A DNA stretch of 64,000 nt, from the NCBI RefSeq assembly GCF_947331435.1, contig NZ_CAMZOF010000005.1, forward strand, positions 1 through 64,000. Reading direction: 5' to 3'. This document shows positions 33,037 to 41,369 of this stretch, piece by piece. The notes beneath the pieces were generated by a model. It saw nothing but the letters and a program-made list of their open reading frames with translations, was not told the origin of the DNA and made no database searches. This stretch comes from Pelagibius sp. Alg239-R121. Its GTDB lineage: Bacteria; Pseudomonadota; Alphaproteobacteria; Kiloniellales; Kiloniellaceae. The translations under genes and the position numbers were made by a program. How positions within the stretch are numbered: position 1 is the stretch's first letter; each line of letters begins with the position of its first letter.

Positions 33037-35475
33037 TTATTGCTGCTGGAGCTTTGTCTGCGCAAGATCACGCCGGCGCACCAAACCAAAGGCCACCAAT
33101 CCGAACAGCATCAACGCCAGTGTGCCCGGTTCGGGGACGCTGGCGACGACCTGACCAAAACTGAATCGCGACACGATGGGATCGTGATCGCTGGCCTGAT
33201 CGGCGAATTCCGTATTAATATGCAGGATATCTATTTCCGGCAACGCAAGGCCAAGCAGGTTGGCCGAGACGAAGAAGTGATCGAGCGCCTGTGAATTGCC
33301 CTGGAAATTGAAGGTGTATTGGTCGTCCAGATCAAGCAGGGTCAATAGGTCGGTAAGGACCTGAGACAGTAGCTCGAGCGGCAGTTCCCAGAGGAACTCG
33401 TTGAAGTCGCCTAACGCAATGATGTTTGCGTCGGGATCGGCGTTGAATACTTCCTGAATAAAGTCGAGCAAGACACCAACCTGTGCCGTCCGATTGTCGA
33501 CACGACCGTTGGTCGAAGGCTGGGTGGTGCCGAACAGGGGTGTGCTGCCACCCTTTGAGGAAAGATGATTGTTGATGATGGTGACTTCTTCGCCGTTAAA
33601 AATGAATTTTGCAGCGAGGGATTTGCGGGTCGCGGTAAAAGCGTCGTCGCCGTCCGTGTCGAGTATCCGCTCGACGGAGGCCTCCGCCAGATCCACCCGG
33701 TCATCGTTGTAAAGGTAACCAACCCGGATGTTGCCACCGGGCTGTCCGCCATCCTGTCCGTCCTCAGGCGGGATTTCGACGTAGGTATAGGTTGGGCCAC
33801 CGGCCGCTGCGATCGCGTCGATCAAGAGCTGGGCGGTCTCACTCGCAGAGGTCACGCCGTCGTTGGTCGGACCGGTATTGTCCTGAACTTCCTGGAGACC
33901 GACGATGTCGGGTGAAAGCAAATTGCTGACGATCTGACCGGCTATGTCGGCGAATCGCTGGTCGCCGTCGCCCGGATCCAGGTTTAGGACGTTATAACTT
34001 GCCACGGTAAGCTGGTCTTCTGTGCCGACCAGATTGGTGACTTCCCTGGTCAAACCGCCATCGGTGGGGGTGAATTCTTCAGTAGGTAGCAGTTCGTAGT
34101 TGCCAAAGCTGTAGCTGATGACCCCGGTCACGTCGCCCAATTTATCGCCGGTGTTCACGGTTGGTGAATTGCTTGGAAGCAGCCCATCATCGATCTGCAG
34201 GCGTTCCGGATTGGCATCATTTTCGTCCAGATTGATGCCGCCGCGGCTGTTCAGTCCGGGAGAGCCCTGGTTGGTCGCATTGGCACCCTGATTGGCGACG
34301 GTGGTGATTTCGCCGAAACGGTTCGTAGGTGAGACCGCCTGGGCGTCCTCGACCGTGACGATCATTCCCTCCAGGCTTTCGTAGAAATCGATGCCGTCGG
34401 TCGCCGGGTCGAAGGAGGAATTGAAGTCACCTGTCTCAATGGTCTCTGTGGGCGGTACCCGGCCGCTGCTGCCGATAATAGTGCTGGCAGGTAGGCTGTT
34501 GCCGCTGCTGCTCGTCGTGACCGACTGTAGCGAGGAAATCTGGGTGATCGAGGTGTTGCCCGATGCTGCGCCGCCCGGTGTGAATTCGGACACGGAACCT
34601 GTCACCTCGACATCGTCGCCGACTGCGACGCTCGGTGCGCCGCCGGTAAAGACAAAGACACCGTCAGAGGTCGCGTCGTTGCCGTCGCCATCCGGGTCTT
34701 GGACGTAGAAACCGTTGGATGCCAGGGCCGTCACGATACCGGTGGTTTTGACCGCTTCACCATCGAAAGCCGATACATGATTCTCACCCTGAATTTCGTA
34801 AATCTTGCGCTCGGCAACCGGGGGCGGCGCAGCATCTGGAAAGGTGCCGAGCTGATCGACGCTGTCTTGCGCGAAACCGGTCCATTCGGTGGCGGGGTCG
34901 AAGGCATTCGAGGTATCCGTGTCGCCGACCATCGTGTCGGCGTTACGGCGTAGAGTGTTGTTTTGCGTCGAGGTCAGGCCGGAGCCCCATTGGGTGCCTG
35001 GATCGACGCCGATCTGGCCGATGGAATCAATGATGGTCCCATTCTTGCGCAGAACAATTGCGTCGTCGCCATTGAAAAAACTGTTAGTCGGGGTCTGGTC
35101 AGCCTGTGACAGGATGGCGGCGTTGGCGTTGTTATCCGCGACGACGAAGACATCCATGCTTGCTACGTTGCCGTTGAGAGCGATCGTTGACCCAGGATTC
35201 GAATTTCCGTTGAAGTAGAACTGAACATCATAGAGCCCGGCATCCAGATCGATAGCGCTACCGGTTCCGTTGTAGATCTCCAGCGCCTTATTGTTCGAAG
35301 AGCCTTCGATGTATTCGGAGAAAAACAGATCCATGGGGACGGCATGTGCCGTCGTTTGCGACAGCAAAAGCGCGAACACCGATGTGGCTGCTGTCAGGTT
35401 TTTCCGGAAGCGGCGTAGCTTTGGTGTCTTTGTTCTGCATTTGGATCGAAGACTCTGATCGGAACGTGAGGACAC
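33037..35475 (-). CDS. Large extracellular nuclease with lamin-tail domain and PEP-CTERM anchor
   Basis: An 812-residue exported protein. A long basic N-terminus and hydrophobic stretch (about 28-45) form the signal peptide. A lamin-tail-like beta domain (FFSEYIEGSSNNKALEIYN) follows, then an OB-like region, then an endonuclease/exonuclease/phosphatase domain. The catalytic set is complete: SYNVLNL, GLQEVQ, NNHLSSKGG, LGDFNE, LDHFFVS and SDHDPI. This is the ExeM/Xds-type secreted DNase architecture. The C-terminus (from about residue 780, VPEPGTLALMLFGLVAFGLV then RRRD) is a PEP-CTERM signal processed by an exosortase. Start is GTG after GGGAGAG. It probably degrades extracellular DNA for phosphate or biofilm release. 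Confidence 0.92.
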   Translation of the reverse strand: MSSRSDQSLRSKCRTKTPKLRRFRKNLTAATSVFALLLSQTTAHAVPMDLFFSEYIEGSSNNKALEIYNGTGSAIDLDAGLYDVQFYFNGNSNPGSTIALNGNVASMDVFVVADNNANAAILSQADQTPTNSFFNGDDAIVLRKNGTIIDSIGQIGVDPGTQWGSGLTSTQNNTLRRNADTMVGDTDTSNAFDPATEWTGFAQDSVDQLGTFPDAAPPPVAERKIYEIQGENHVSAFDGEAVKTTGIVTALASNGFYVQDPDGDGNDATSDGVFVFTGGAPSVAVGDDVEVTGSVSEFTPGGAASGNTSITQISSLQSVTTSSSGNSLPASTIIGSSGRVPPTETIETGDFNSSFDPATDGIDFYESLEGMIVTVEDAQAVSPTNRFGEITTVANQGANATNQGSPGLNSRGGINLDENDANPERLQIDDGLLPSNSPTVNTGDKLGDVTGVISYSFGNYELLPTEEFTPTDGGLTREVTNLVGTEDQLTVASYNVLNLDPGDGDQRFADIAGQIVSNLLSPDIVGLQEVQDNTGPTNDGVTSASETAQLLIDAIAAAGGPTYTYVEIPPEDGQDGGQPGGNIRVGYLYNDDRVDLAEASVERILDTDGDDAFTATRKSLAAKFIFNGEEVTIINNHLSSKGGSTPLFGTTQPSTNGRVDNRTAQVGVLLDFIQEVFNADPDANIIALGDFNEFLWELPLELLSQVLTDLLTLLDLDDQYTFNFQGNSQALDHFFVSANLLGLALPEIDILHINTEFADQASDHDPIVSRFSFGQVVASVPEPGTLALMLFGLVAFGLVRRRDLAQTKLQQQ

Positions 35476-35935
35476 GGCTCTCTCCCTGACAAATTATCGG
35501 CCTGCCGTGCGAGGTGTTCCTGGTTTCGGACTCCCGAACACCCAGGCTTCGCCAAAGCATGGCACGCCATTTTTCGCCGATATTCCCCCGAGAGAGCTTC
35601 CTCACCCAGTCGCATGCTAACGGCTTAATGAAACTTTGTGTAGTGGGATTGCGTGACGGTTGGGTTTCAGATTTCTGAAAAGATGGCAGGCAAAATACTA
35701 TCGGCATTATATCTAGGCGACACGTGGTAGGTGTCTTTGCGAACTCTGAAGGGCCGCGCGGAAGATTGTGATCGACCAAGCCTTAGACAACCAGAGAGCC
35801 GCACCAATGGCTCGCCGGTTTCACTTCGCTCAGGCTGAAGGAACCGACTCTACGGGGCGTCTTGCTTTTCGGTTGCCATGGGTGCTGCGATCGCATCCTT
35901 CGATCAAAGCCGCCATCCAGCATCCGTGAATGGTC
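35476..35935. promoter_or_regulatory. 460-bp upstream region of the nuclease gene
   Basis: Apart from the structured leader, this gap holds an inverted repeat TTTCAGA-TT-TCTGAAA at 35665-35680 and a perfect minus-strand -10 hexamer TATAAT at 35711-35706 without a good -35. No coding sequence is supported; short frames here lack start signals. The distal part (35740-35935) shows nothing recognisable. Confidence 0.4.
35495..35582 (-). ncRNA. Structured mRNA leader of the nuclease gene (riboswitch-like)
   Basis: Read on the minus strand, TATCGGC (35582-35576) and GCCGATA (35501-35495) close an 88-nt element. Inside are GCTT-TGGCG-AAGC and a composite hairpin CCTGG/TTCGG-GAGT-CCGAA/CCAGG. A competing pairing GGTGTTC (35542-35536) with GAACACC (35519-35513) would break the composite hairpin. 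The closing stem ends 10 bp before the GGGAGAG ribosome-binding site. I do not recognise it as a known riboswitch class. Confidence 0.45.
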
Positions 35936-36367
35936 CTAACTGGGTTTCCAGTCGGGCGCAGCAAGCTCGAAGCCTTCAAATTCAAATGCCGGTGCGACGG
36001 TGCAGCCCACCAAGGTCCAATCACCGTAGGATTCGGCGCTCTGCCAGGCTTGAGCCGGGATGATGACTTGCGGTTTCTCGCCTGCAATCAGATCGTTACC
36101 CAGCCGTTCCGTCCTGGTCGAAGTGCCATCTTCCGAGATGCCCAAGTCCAAAGCGGCCCCGGCATACCAATGCCAGATTTCGACTGCATCGACCCGATGC
36201 CAATGGGATCGCTCGCCGGCGCCGAGAAGGTAATAGATTGCCGTCTGATCGCCACGCCCGCCATTTTCAGCGGCGTGGCGATAGGTTTCGATAAAGTGTC
36301 CGCCTTCAGGGTGGGGCAGGAGGCCCAGCTTTTTGATGATGTCCTCTGCGGTAACGGATTTGTTCAT
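35936..36367 (-). CDS. DUF985 cupin-domain protein
   Basis: A 143-residue single-domain cupin. Family features are LLPHPEGGHFIETYR near the N-terminus, TAIYYLLGAGERSHWHRVDAVEIWHWYAG with probable metal-binding histidines, and the late WTLVGCTVAPAFEFEGFELA. Proteins of this group are small cytoplasmic cupins of uncertain function; a role in sugar or hydroxy-acid isomerisation has been suggested for relatives. It lies 23 bp downstream of a glutathione S-transferase gene on the same strand, probably in one operon. Confidence 0.88.
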   Translation of the reverse strand: MNKSVTAEDIIKKLGLLPHPEGGHFIETYRHAAENGGRGDQTAIYYLLGAGERSHWHRVDAVEIWHWYAGAALDLGISEDGTSTRTERLGNDLIAGEKPQVIIPAQAWQSAESYGDWTLVGCTVAPAFEFEGFELAAPDWKPS

Positions 36368-36390
36368 ATCGCTGCCTTTCCTCTTCGCAT

Positions 36391-37020
36391 TCAGGCCTCT
36401 GGCGGGCGTGTCTCCTGCATGGAGGGACGGGCACTGAAGGTTTCGTACCAGACAGTCAGTGCCGGTCGGCCATCGCGCCAGTTGTCGGCAGCGAAGCGGA
36501 GATCCAGATACCCGAGTGCACAGCCGACGGTGATGATCCCGATGGAGGGGCGGTCGTCCAGGGCAATGGTTGGAAGACTGCCGTCGGTGACCATCTGCTC
36601 AAATAGGTCAAGCGTGCGGCTGACCTTGGCACGCATGCGTTTGTGGTGACCGTTCCACTGAAACTCCTCCGGCCGGAGTCGAATTTCAGACATGCGGGAC
36701 AAAGACGCGTCCAGCAGGCCGTCTGCCAGCGCCTCTAGGTTCAGATCTTCAAATCGCGATTTTCCTGATTCCGGTGAAAACTTCGCACCGTCGTGCAGAC
36801 TATCGAGGTATTGGCAGATGACCGGCGAATCACAGATGGCCATACCGTCATCTGTGATCAGGACCGGTACCGTGCTGAGTGGATTGATGCTGCGGAGATC
36901 TGATCCCTGTTCGTAGGGATTGGTGTCGATCAGTTCGATTCGATCGGTCAGACCGGCTTCATGGGCGAGAACGCGTGCTTTTCGGGCATAAGGCGAGGTG
37001 GCGGCGTGACGCAGCTGCAT
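36391..37020 (-). CDS. Glutathione S-transferase family protein
   Basis: A 209-residue GST-like protein. The thioredoxin-fold N-terminus includes SPYARKARVLAHEAGL in the active-site position, the cis-proline STVPVLI and the glutathione-contacting CDSPVICQYLDSL. A helical C-terminal domain follows. Serine in SPYARK is the likely catalytic residue. The substrate is unknown; such paralogues are common in alphaproteobacteria and act in detoxification or as lyases. It is the first gene of a likely two-gene unit with the cupin and is divergent from the methyltransferase gene. Confidence 0.9.
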   Translation of the reverse strand: MQLRHAATSPYARKARVLAHEAGLTDRIELIDTNPYEQGSDLRSINPLSTVPVLITDDGMAICDSPVICQYLDSLHDGAKFSPESGKSRFEDLNLEALADGLLDASLSRMSEIRLRPEEFQWNGHHKRMRAKVSRTLDLFEQMVTDGSLPTIALDDRPSIGIITVGCALGYLDLRFAADNWRDGRPALTVWYETFSARPSMQETRPPEA

Positions 37021-37180
37021 AGCGCGGGAATCTCCAGTGATAGAATGTTGGTGAACACGGTCCGTGCGTTCGGCCAGTAGATTAAGCGACCTGAGCAGGC
37101 ATGCAATTCAAAACGATGGCTTTTGCAGGGATGGATCGCGGCTATAGCATTTTTTGTAACTGTGCTATCGTTCCGGCCTT

Positions 37181-37918
37181 ATGTGGACGGATGTTGTTGA
37201 TTTACGAGAGTTTTACGAGTCCAAGGTCGGGCAGGTCGCGCGGCATATGGTGCGGCGTGGCGTGCGTTCGATGTGGCCGGATTTGCACGGACAGAGTCTG
37301 TTGGGATTAGGTTATTCGACGCCCTATCTGCGGGTATTCAAGGAGGAATGCGAGCGGCTGATCGCTTTCATGCCGGCATCGCAGGGTGTGCATCATTGGC
37401 CGCCCGAAGGCCCTTGCGTTGTATCACTGGTTGACGAAACGGAACTGCCTCTGCCCGACTACTCGGTGGACCGAGTCCTCTTGGTTCATGGCGTCGAGAG
37501 TACAGAGTATTTGCGCGATATGCTGCACGAAGTATGGCGGGTTCTGACCGGCGAAGGGCGCCTGCTTGTCGTGGCGCCCAACCGGCGCGGTATCTGGGCG
37601 CGTAGCGACCGTACGCCTCTGGGTTGGGGGCATCCCTACAGTCAGGCACAACTATCGCGGCTGTTACGGCAGAATCTCTTCATGCCGATGCGCAGCGGTC
37701 GTGCACTCTACGTTCCGCCAACGCGCTCCAACACTTTGCTTCGTTCAGCGCCGGCATGGGAGCGGATGGGCGGCCGTTTTTTTCCGACCTTCTCAGGTGT
37801 TGTGATGATCGAAGCGGGAAAGCAGCTCTATGCGGCCAGCCCGGCACGGCAACGCCCAAAAGTTCGCCGCCCACGCGTCGTTTCGATTCCTCAAGTAGCC
37901 CGGCGCGACCACAGTTAA
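37181..37918 (+). CDS. SAM-dependent methyltransferase (class I)
   Basis: A 245-residue methyltransferase of the Methyltransf_11 type. The nucleotide-binding motif I is degenerate (LLGLGYSTPYL) and is followed by LVDETELPLPDYSVDRVLLVHGVE, the usual motif II region, and by EVWRVLTGEGRLLVVAPNR. Rhodospirillales proteins of this kind often sit beside glyoxalase genes and are of unknown substrate. There is no membrane segment. The C-terminal 30 residues are basic and probably disordered. The ATG has only a weak ribosome-binding site. A GC-rich hairpin follows the stop. Confidence 0.82.
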   Translation: MWTDVVDLREFYESKVGQVARHMVRRGVRSMWPDLHGQSLLGLGYSTPYLRVFKEECERLIAFMPASQGVHHWPPEGPCVVSLVDETELPLPDYSVDRVLLVHGVESTEYLRDMLHEVWRVLTGEGRLLVVAPNRRGIWARSDRTPLGWGHPYSQAQLSRLLRQNLFMPMRSGRALYVPPTRSNTLLRSAPAWERMGGRFFPTFSGVVMIEAGKQLYAASPARQRPKVRRPRVVSIPQVARRDHS

Positions 37919-37938
37919 AGGCATGACTGCTGGAGGTT

Positions 37939-37962
37939 CCGAGGTTGGCCCCCTAACCTCGG
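37939..37962 (+). terminator. Hairpin downstream of the methyltransferase
   Basis: CCGAGGTT-N8-AACCTCGG forms a perfect 8-bp stem 20 bp after the stop codon. There is no T-run, so termination would be weak or factor-dependent. Confidence 0.5.
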
Positions 37963-38245
37963 CCTTAGGGTCATGTGATCCTCTGCCCGCTGTCACCCGG
38001 CCCAATCTGGTGAGAAAATTGATTTACTTCAACTTGTTAGATGGAAATCACTTCCGAAGACACTAAAATACAGTCTGGTCGTTTTTAGCTATATCAGTGA
38101 AAATCGATGAGAGTTCAGGAGGGCGTGCGCAGCTATTGGCTCAAACGCCATCCTGTCAACGCTTTCCTGCGCGATGTTTCCTTTGCTTTTGTGCAGTGCT
38201 GCGACTATTTCTTTTGGCTCGCCAGTCGCTTCGACAATAGGTCCC
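37963..38245. promoter_or_regulatory. Upstream region of the chorismate mutase operon
   Basis: With the hairpin this is a 327-bp gap and should hold the promoter of the aromatic amino acid operon. A 62-codon frame beginning at 38107 and running 50 bp into the chorismate mutase gene is rich in Phe, Tyr and Trp codons but its ATG has no ribosome-binding site. Nothing else is recognised. Confidence 0.3.
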
Positions 38246-39199
38246 ATGTCAGATACAGAAGATACTCTGGGCAAGCTTCGTGCTCAAATCGATGAAATCG
38301 ATACGGAACTCCACGATCTGCTGATCCGCCGTACGGAAATCGCTCAGCAGGTTGGGAAGGCCAAGGGCAAGGGGGCCGTGTACCTGCGGCCCGGCCGTGA
38401 AGCTCAGGTTTTGAGGCGTCTTGTTGCTCGACACAGGGGTATTTTGCCCAAAGCAGCGGTTATTCGGGTCTGGCGGGAGATTTTTTCTAGCGCGACGACT
38501 CTGCAGGGTGATTTGAGCATTGCGGTCTATGCCCCCGAACACGATCCTGAGCTCTACACTCTGGCACGCGATCATTTTGGCGCACTGACGCCTATTTCGA
38601 GTTACGGTACGGTCTCCGGTGTCATGCGTGCCGTATCCGACCGGCGGGCGACGGCCGGTGTTTTGCCTGTCCCGCAGTCCGAAGACAGCGAGAACTGGTG
38701 GCGCCATCTGGCGCGCGATTTTGAAGATTCTCCTCGTATTACGGCTAAACTCCCCTTCACCAAGACCGACGCTTCCAGCCGGAATCGGGTCGAGGCACTA
38801 ACCATCAGCTTCGTGCCTCAAGAAGATACCGGTGATGACCGAAGCTACATCATCGTTGAGACCGCGGAAGAGATGTCTCGGAGCGGCATGCGGACGCTTT
38901 TCGCGAATGTCGGGATGGAAACTGCTGACGTGCAGACTCCAGACCGTGAGCCGGGCTCGCCGATGCATCTGGTCGAGGTGGTTGGATATGTGGCCCCGGA
39001 CGATTCCCGCCTGGTAGCCTTGAAGGAAGAAAATGAACGCAAGATCGCCTGGGTCTGGGCGGCCGGTGGCTATGCCGTTCCCTTGGATCTTGGTGCGGAT
39101 AACGGGGGTGCCACAGCATCGCTGAAGAGCGAAACTGAAATTCTGAAGGCTCCAGCCGCGGACAGCGATGCTGCTGCGGAACCTAGCCAATCTGCGTGA
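38246..39199 (+). CDS. Chorismate mutase with degenerate prephenate-dehydratase-like domain
   Basis: A 317-residue protein. Residues about 4-85 are an AroQ-type chorismate mutase (LRAQIDEIDTELHDLLIRR, with IDEID, RR and K residues of the active site). Residues about 95-200 look like a prephenate-dehydratase fold, but the essential TRF motif is replaced (ALTISFVPQ), so dehydratase activity is unlikely. An ACT-like region with MHLVEVVGYV follows and may mediate feedback control. It would convert chorismate to prephenate for phenylalanine and tyrosine. Start is the ATG at MSDTEDTLGK. It is followed with a 4-bp overlap by hisC and then tyrA. Confidence 0.85.
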   Translation: MSDTEDTLGKLRAQIDEIDTELHDLLIRRTEIAQQVGKAKGKGAVYLRPGREAQVLRRLVARHRGILPKAAVIRVWREIFSSATTLQGDLSIAVYAPEHDPELYTLARDHFGALTPISSYGTVSGVMRAVSDRRATAGVLPVPQSEDSENWWRHLARDFEDSPRITAKLPFTKTDASSRNRVEALTISFVPQEDTGDDRSYIIVETAEEMSRSGMRTLFANVGMETADVQTPDREPGSPMHLVEVVGYVAPDDSRLVALKEENERKIAWVWAAGGYAVPLDLGADNGGATASLKSETEILKAPAADSDAAAEPSQSA

Positions 39200-40302
39200 C
39201 CGAAAAGCCGATGACTTCTCCATTAAAGCCTCGCCCAGGAATTCTGGATATTGCGCCTTATGTCGGCGGCGACGCCTCTGCAGAGGGTGTGAACCGGATA
39301 ATACGCCTGGCTTCGAATGAAAATCCGCTCGGGCCGAGCCCAAAGGCCATTGAAGCCTATAAGGATCTTCAAGGTGAACTGCATCGCTACCCTGATGGTG
39401 GCTCGAACGATCTGAGGACGGCGATCGCCACGAGCGAAGGCCTGGACCAGGACCGAATCGTGTGTGGAGCAGGATCGGACGAGCTCATTTCCCTCCTGGT
39501 GCGTGCCTACGCCGGACCGGGCGACGAGGTGCTCTATAGCGAGCACGGGTTCCTCATGTACCCGATTTCGGCCAAGGCGGTCGGAGCGACGCCGGTGGCT
39601 TCACCGGAACATAATTTAACGACCGACGTCGATGAGATTCTTGCCCAGACGACGTCCCGGACAAAACTGGTCTTCGTGGCCAATCCGAACAATCCCACCG
39701 GGACCTATATCTCAGCCGATGAGTTGCGCCGTCTGCGGCGAGGACTGCCGGAATCGGTACTGCTGGTGATAGATGCGGCCTATGCCGAGTATGTCGCGGC
39801 CGACGACTACAGCGCGGGTGCGGAATTGGTTGGTGAATCGCAGAATGTCGTCATGACGCGGACCTTCTCCAAGATTCACGGGCTTGCATCCCTGCGTCTA
39901 GGCTGGGCCTATTGTCCGCTGGCTGTCGTCGATGTCCTCAACCGGCTGCGTGGACCCTTCAACGTTAGCCTGGCTGCACAAGCGGCGGGTGTGGCCGCAA
40001 TCGAAGACAAGTCCTACGTCGAATACTCGCGAAAACACAATGCGAAGTGGCTGGCATGGTTCAATGAAGAGGTGGCCAAATTGGGTGCCGAACCGGGGGA
40101 CTGTGTGGGTAATTTTTCCCTGGTGCGCTTCCCCGGACCCGAAGAAAAGTCCGCTGCCGCGGCGTTATCCTACCTGAAGACCCGTGGTATCCTGGTGCGG
40201 GGTATGGGTGGGTACGGATTACCGGATTATCTCCGGTTTACAATTGGGACCGAAGACGAGACCAGAAGCGTCGTTGAGGCGCTGGACAAGTTCCTGTCCT
40301 GA
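39196..40302 (+). CDS. hisC: Histidinol-phosphate/aromatic aminotransferase
   Basis: A 368-residue fold-type I aminotransferase of the HisC family. The N-terminal RLASNENPLGPSP, the LHRYPDGG motif, NPNNPTGT and the PLP lysine in TRTFSKIHGLASLRLG are clear. In this position, between chorismate mutase and tyrA, HisC-type enzymes commonly transaminate aromatic 2-oxo acids or prephenate, and they may also serve histidine synthesis. The start is GTG overlapping the upstream stop (GTGA); an ATG five codons later is the alternative. The gene belongs to the aromatic operon. Confidence 0.93.
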   Translation: MTEKPMTSPLKPRPGILDIAPYVGGDASAEGVNRIIRLASNENPLGPSPKAIEAYKDLQGELHRYPDGGSNDLRTAIATSEGLDQDRIVCGAGSDELISLLVRAYAGPGDEVLYSEHGFLMYPISAKAVGATPVASPEHNLTTDVDEILAQTTSRTKLVFVANPNNPTGTYISADELRRLRRGLPESVLLVIDAAYAEYVAADDYSAGAELVGESQNVVMTRTFSKIHGLASLRLGWAYCPLAVVDVLNRLRGPFNVSLAAQAAGVAAIEDKSYVEYSRKHNAKWLAWFNEEVAKLGAEPGDCVGNFSLVRFPGPEEKSAAAALSYLKTRGILVRGMGGYGLPDYLRFTIGTEDETRSVVEALDKFLS

Positions 40303-40413
40303 TACGTTCTTAAACGAAATTGATTTTTTGAGTGAGTTTTTTTCACCCGATCCGGTTTTTCGGGGCGGAAGAATAAATTGTGTAACCGAACTCGCGAAAC
40401 GCAGGCTGCTAAA

Positions 40414-41349
40414 ATGGTTGGTCAATCGAACAGTGAATTCCTTTTCGAAAAGGTGACCCTTATCGGTGTCGGCCTGATCGGTTCTTCTCTGGCGCGGGCT
40501 TTTCGGAGCCGTAACATCGTCAAACAGATCGCTGTTGCGGCGCGTTCCCAATCGACGCTCGACCGGGTAGCGGAACTCGGCCTTGCAGATAGCGTTCACA
40601 GTGATCTTGCAGAGGCGGTCGAGGGCGCGGATCTCGTTATTCTTTGTTCGCCGGTCGGAGCGTACGACGGAATAGCTTCGGTGATCGGACCACATCTGAA
40701 GGCAGGTGTTGTCGTTACCGACGTGGGTTCGGTTAAGCAGGCGGTGATCCGGGACGTCGATCAATATCTGCCCGATGGGGTTCATTTCGTTCCAGGGCAT
40801 CCCATCGCAGGTACCGAAAAGTCAGGGCCGGACGCCGGCTTTGCAGAGCTCTTCGACGGACGCTGGTGCATTCTGACCCCGCCGCCCGGCGCCGACCATC
40901 GCGCGGTCGAGGCGGTCAGTGAGCTCTGGCGCCGCTGTGGCAGTATGGTCGAGCTCATGGAGCCCGCCCACCACGACAAGGTTTTGGCGATCACGTCGCA
41001 TTTGCCTCACCTGATTGCCTATACGATTGTCGGAACGGCAACCGACCTTGAGGCCAGTGAACGCGCCGAAGTGATCAAGTTTTCCGCGGGCGGCTTTCGC
41101 GACTTTACCCGGATTGCCGGTTCCGATCCGGTGATGTGGCGTGACGTGTTTCTCAACAACCGCGAAGCGGTGCTGGAAATGCTACAGCGTTTCAGCGAAG
41201 ACATTACGGCATTGCAGAGGGCGATCCGCTGGGGCGAAGGGGATACCCTTGAAGCGTTATTCCTGCGGACACGTGAAATCCGCCAGGGCGTCGTCGAGGC
41301 CCATCAGGCGGGCAGCTTCGATCCTAGAGAGCCGAAGGCTGACGATTAA
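40414..41349 (+). CDS. tyrA: Prephenate/arogenate dehydrogenase (cyclohexadienyl dehydrogenase)
   Basis: A 311-residue NAD(P)-dependent enzyme of tyrosine synthesis. The Rossmann motif is IGVGLIGSSLARA. The substrate-binding histidines are in PGHPIAGTEKSGP and ITSHLPHLIAYTI, with a helical dimerisation domain at the C-terminus. It has no ACT or chorismate mutase domain, which the first gene of the operon supplies. The ATG at MVGQSNSEF is used because the frame upstream is not conserved-looking. The gap of 111 bp from hisC contains T-rich sequence but no clear terminator. Confidence 0.94.
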   Translation: MVGQSNSEFLFEKVTLIGVGLIGSSLARAFRSRNIVKQIAVAARSQSTLDRVAELGLADSVHSDLAEAVEGADLVILCSPVGAYDGIASVIGPHLKAGVVVTDVGSVKQAVIRDVDQYLPDGVHFVPGHPIAGTEKSGPDAGFAELFDGRWCILTPPPGADHRAVEAVSELWRRCGSMVELMEPAHHDKVLAITSHLPHLIAYTIVGTATDLEASERAEVIKFSAGGFRDFTRIAGSDPVMWRDVFLNNREAVLEMLQRFSEDITALQRAIRWGEGDTLEALFLRTREIRQGVVEAHQAGSFDPREPKADD

Positions 41350-41369
41350 AGGCCGCTGCCCCGCCGGGG

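Noticed and set aside
35394-35615. 73-codon frame upstream of the nuclease (begins MRLGEEALSG)
   Set aside because: It lies across the structured leader and the start of the nuclease, has no ribosome-binding site, and the RNA-structure explanation fits better.
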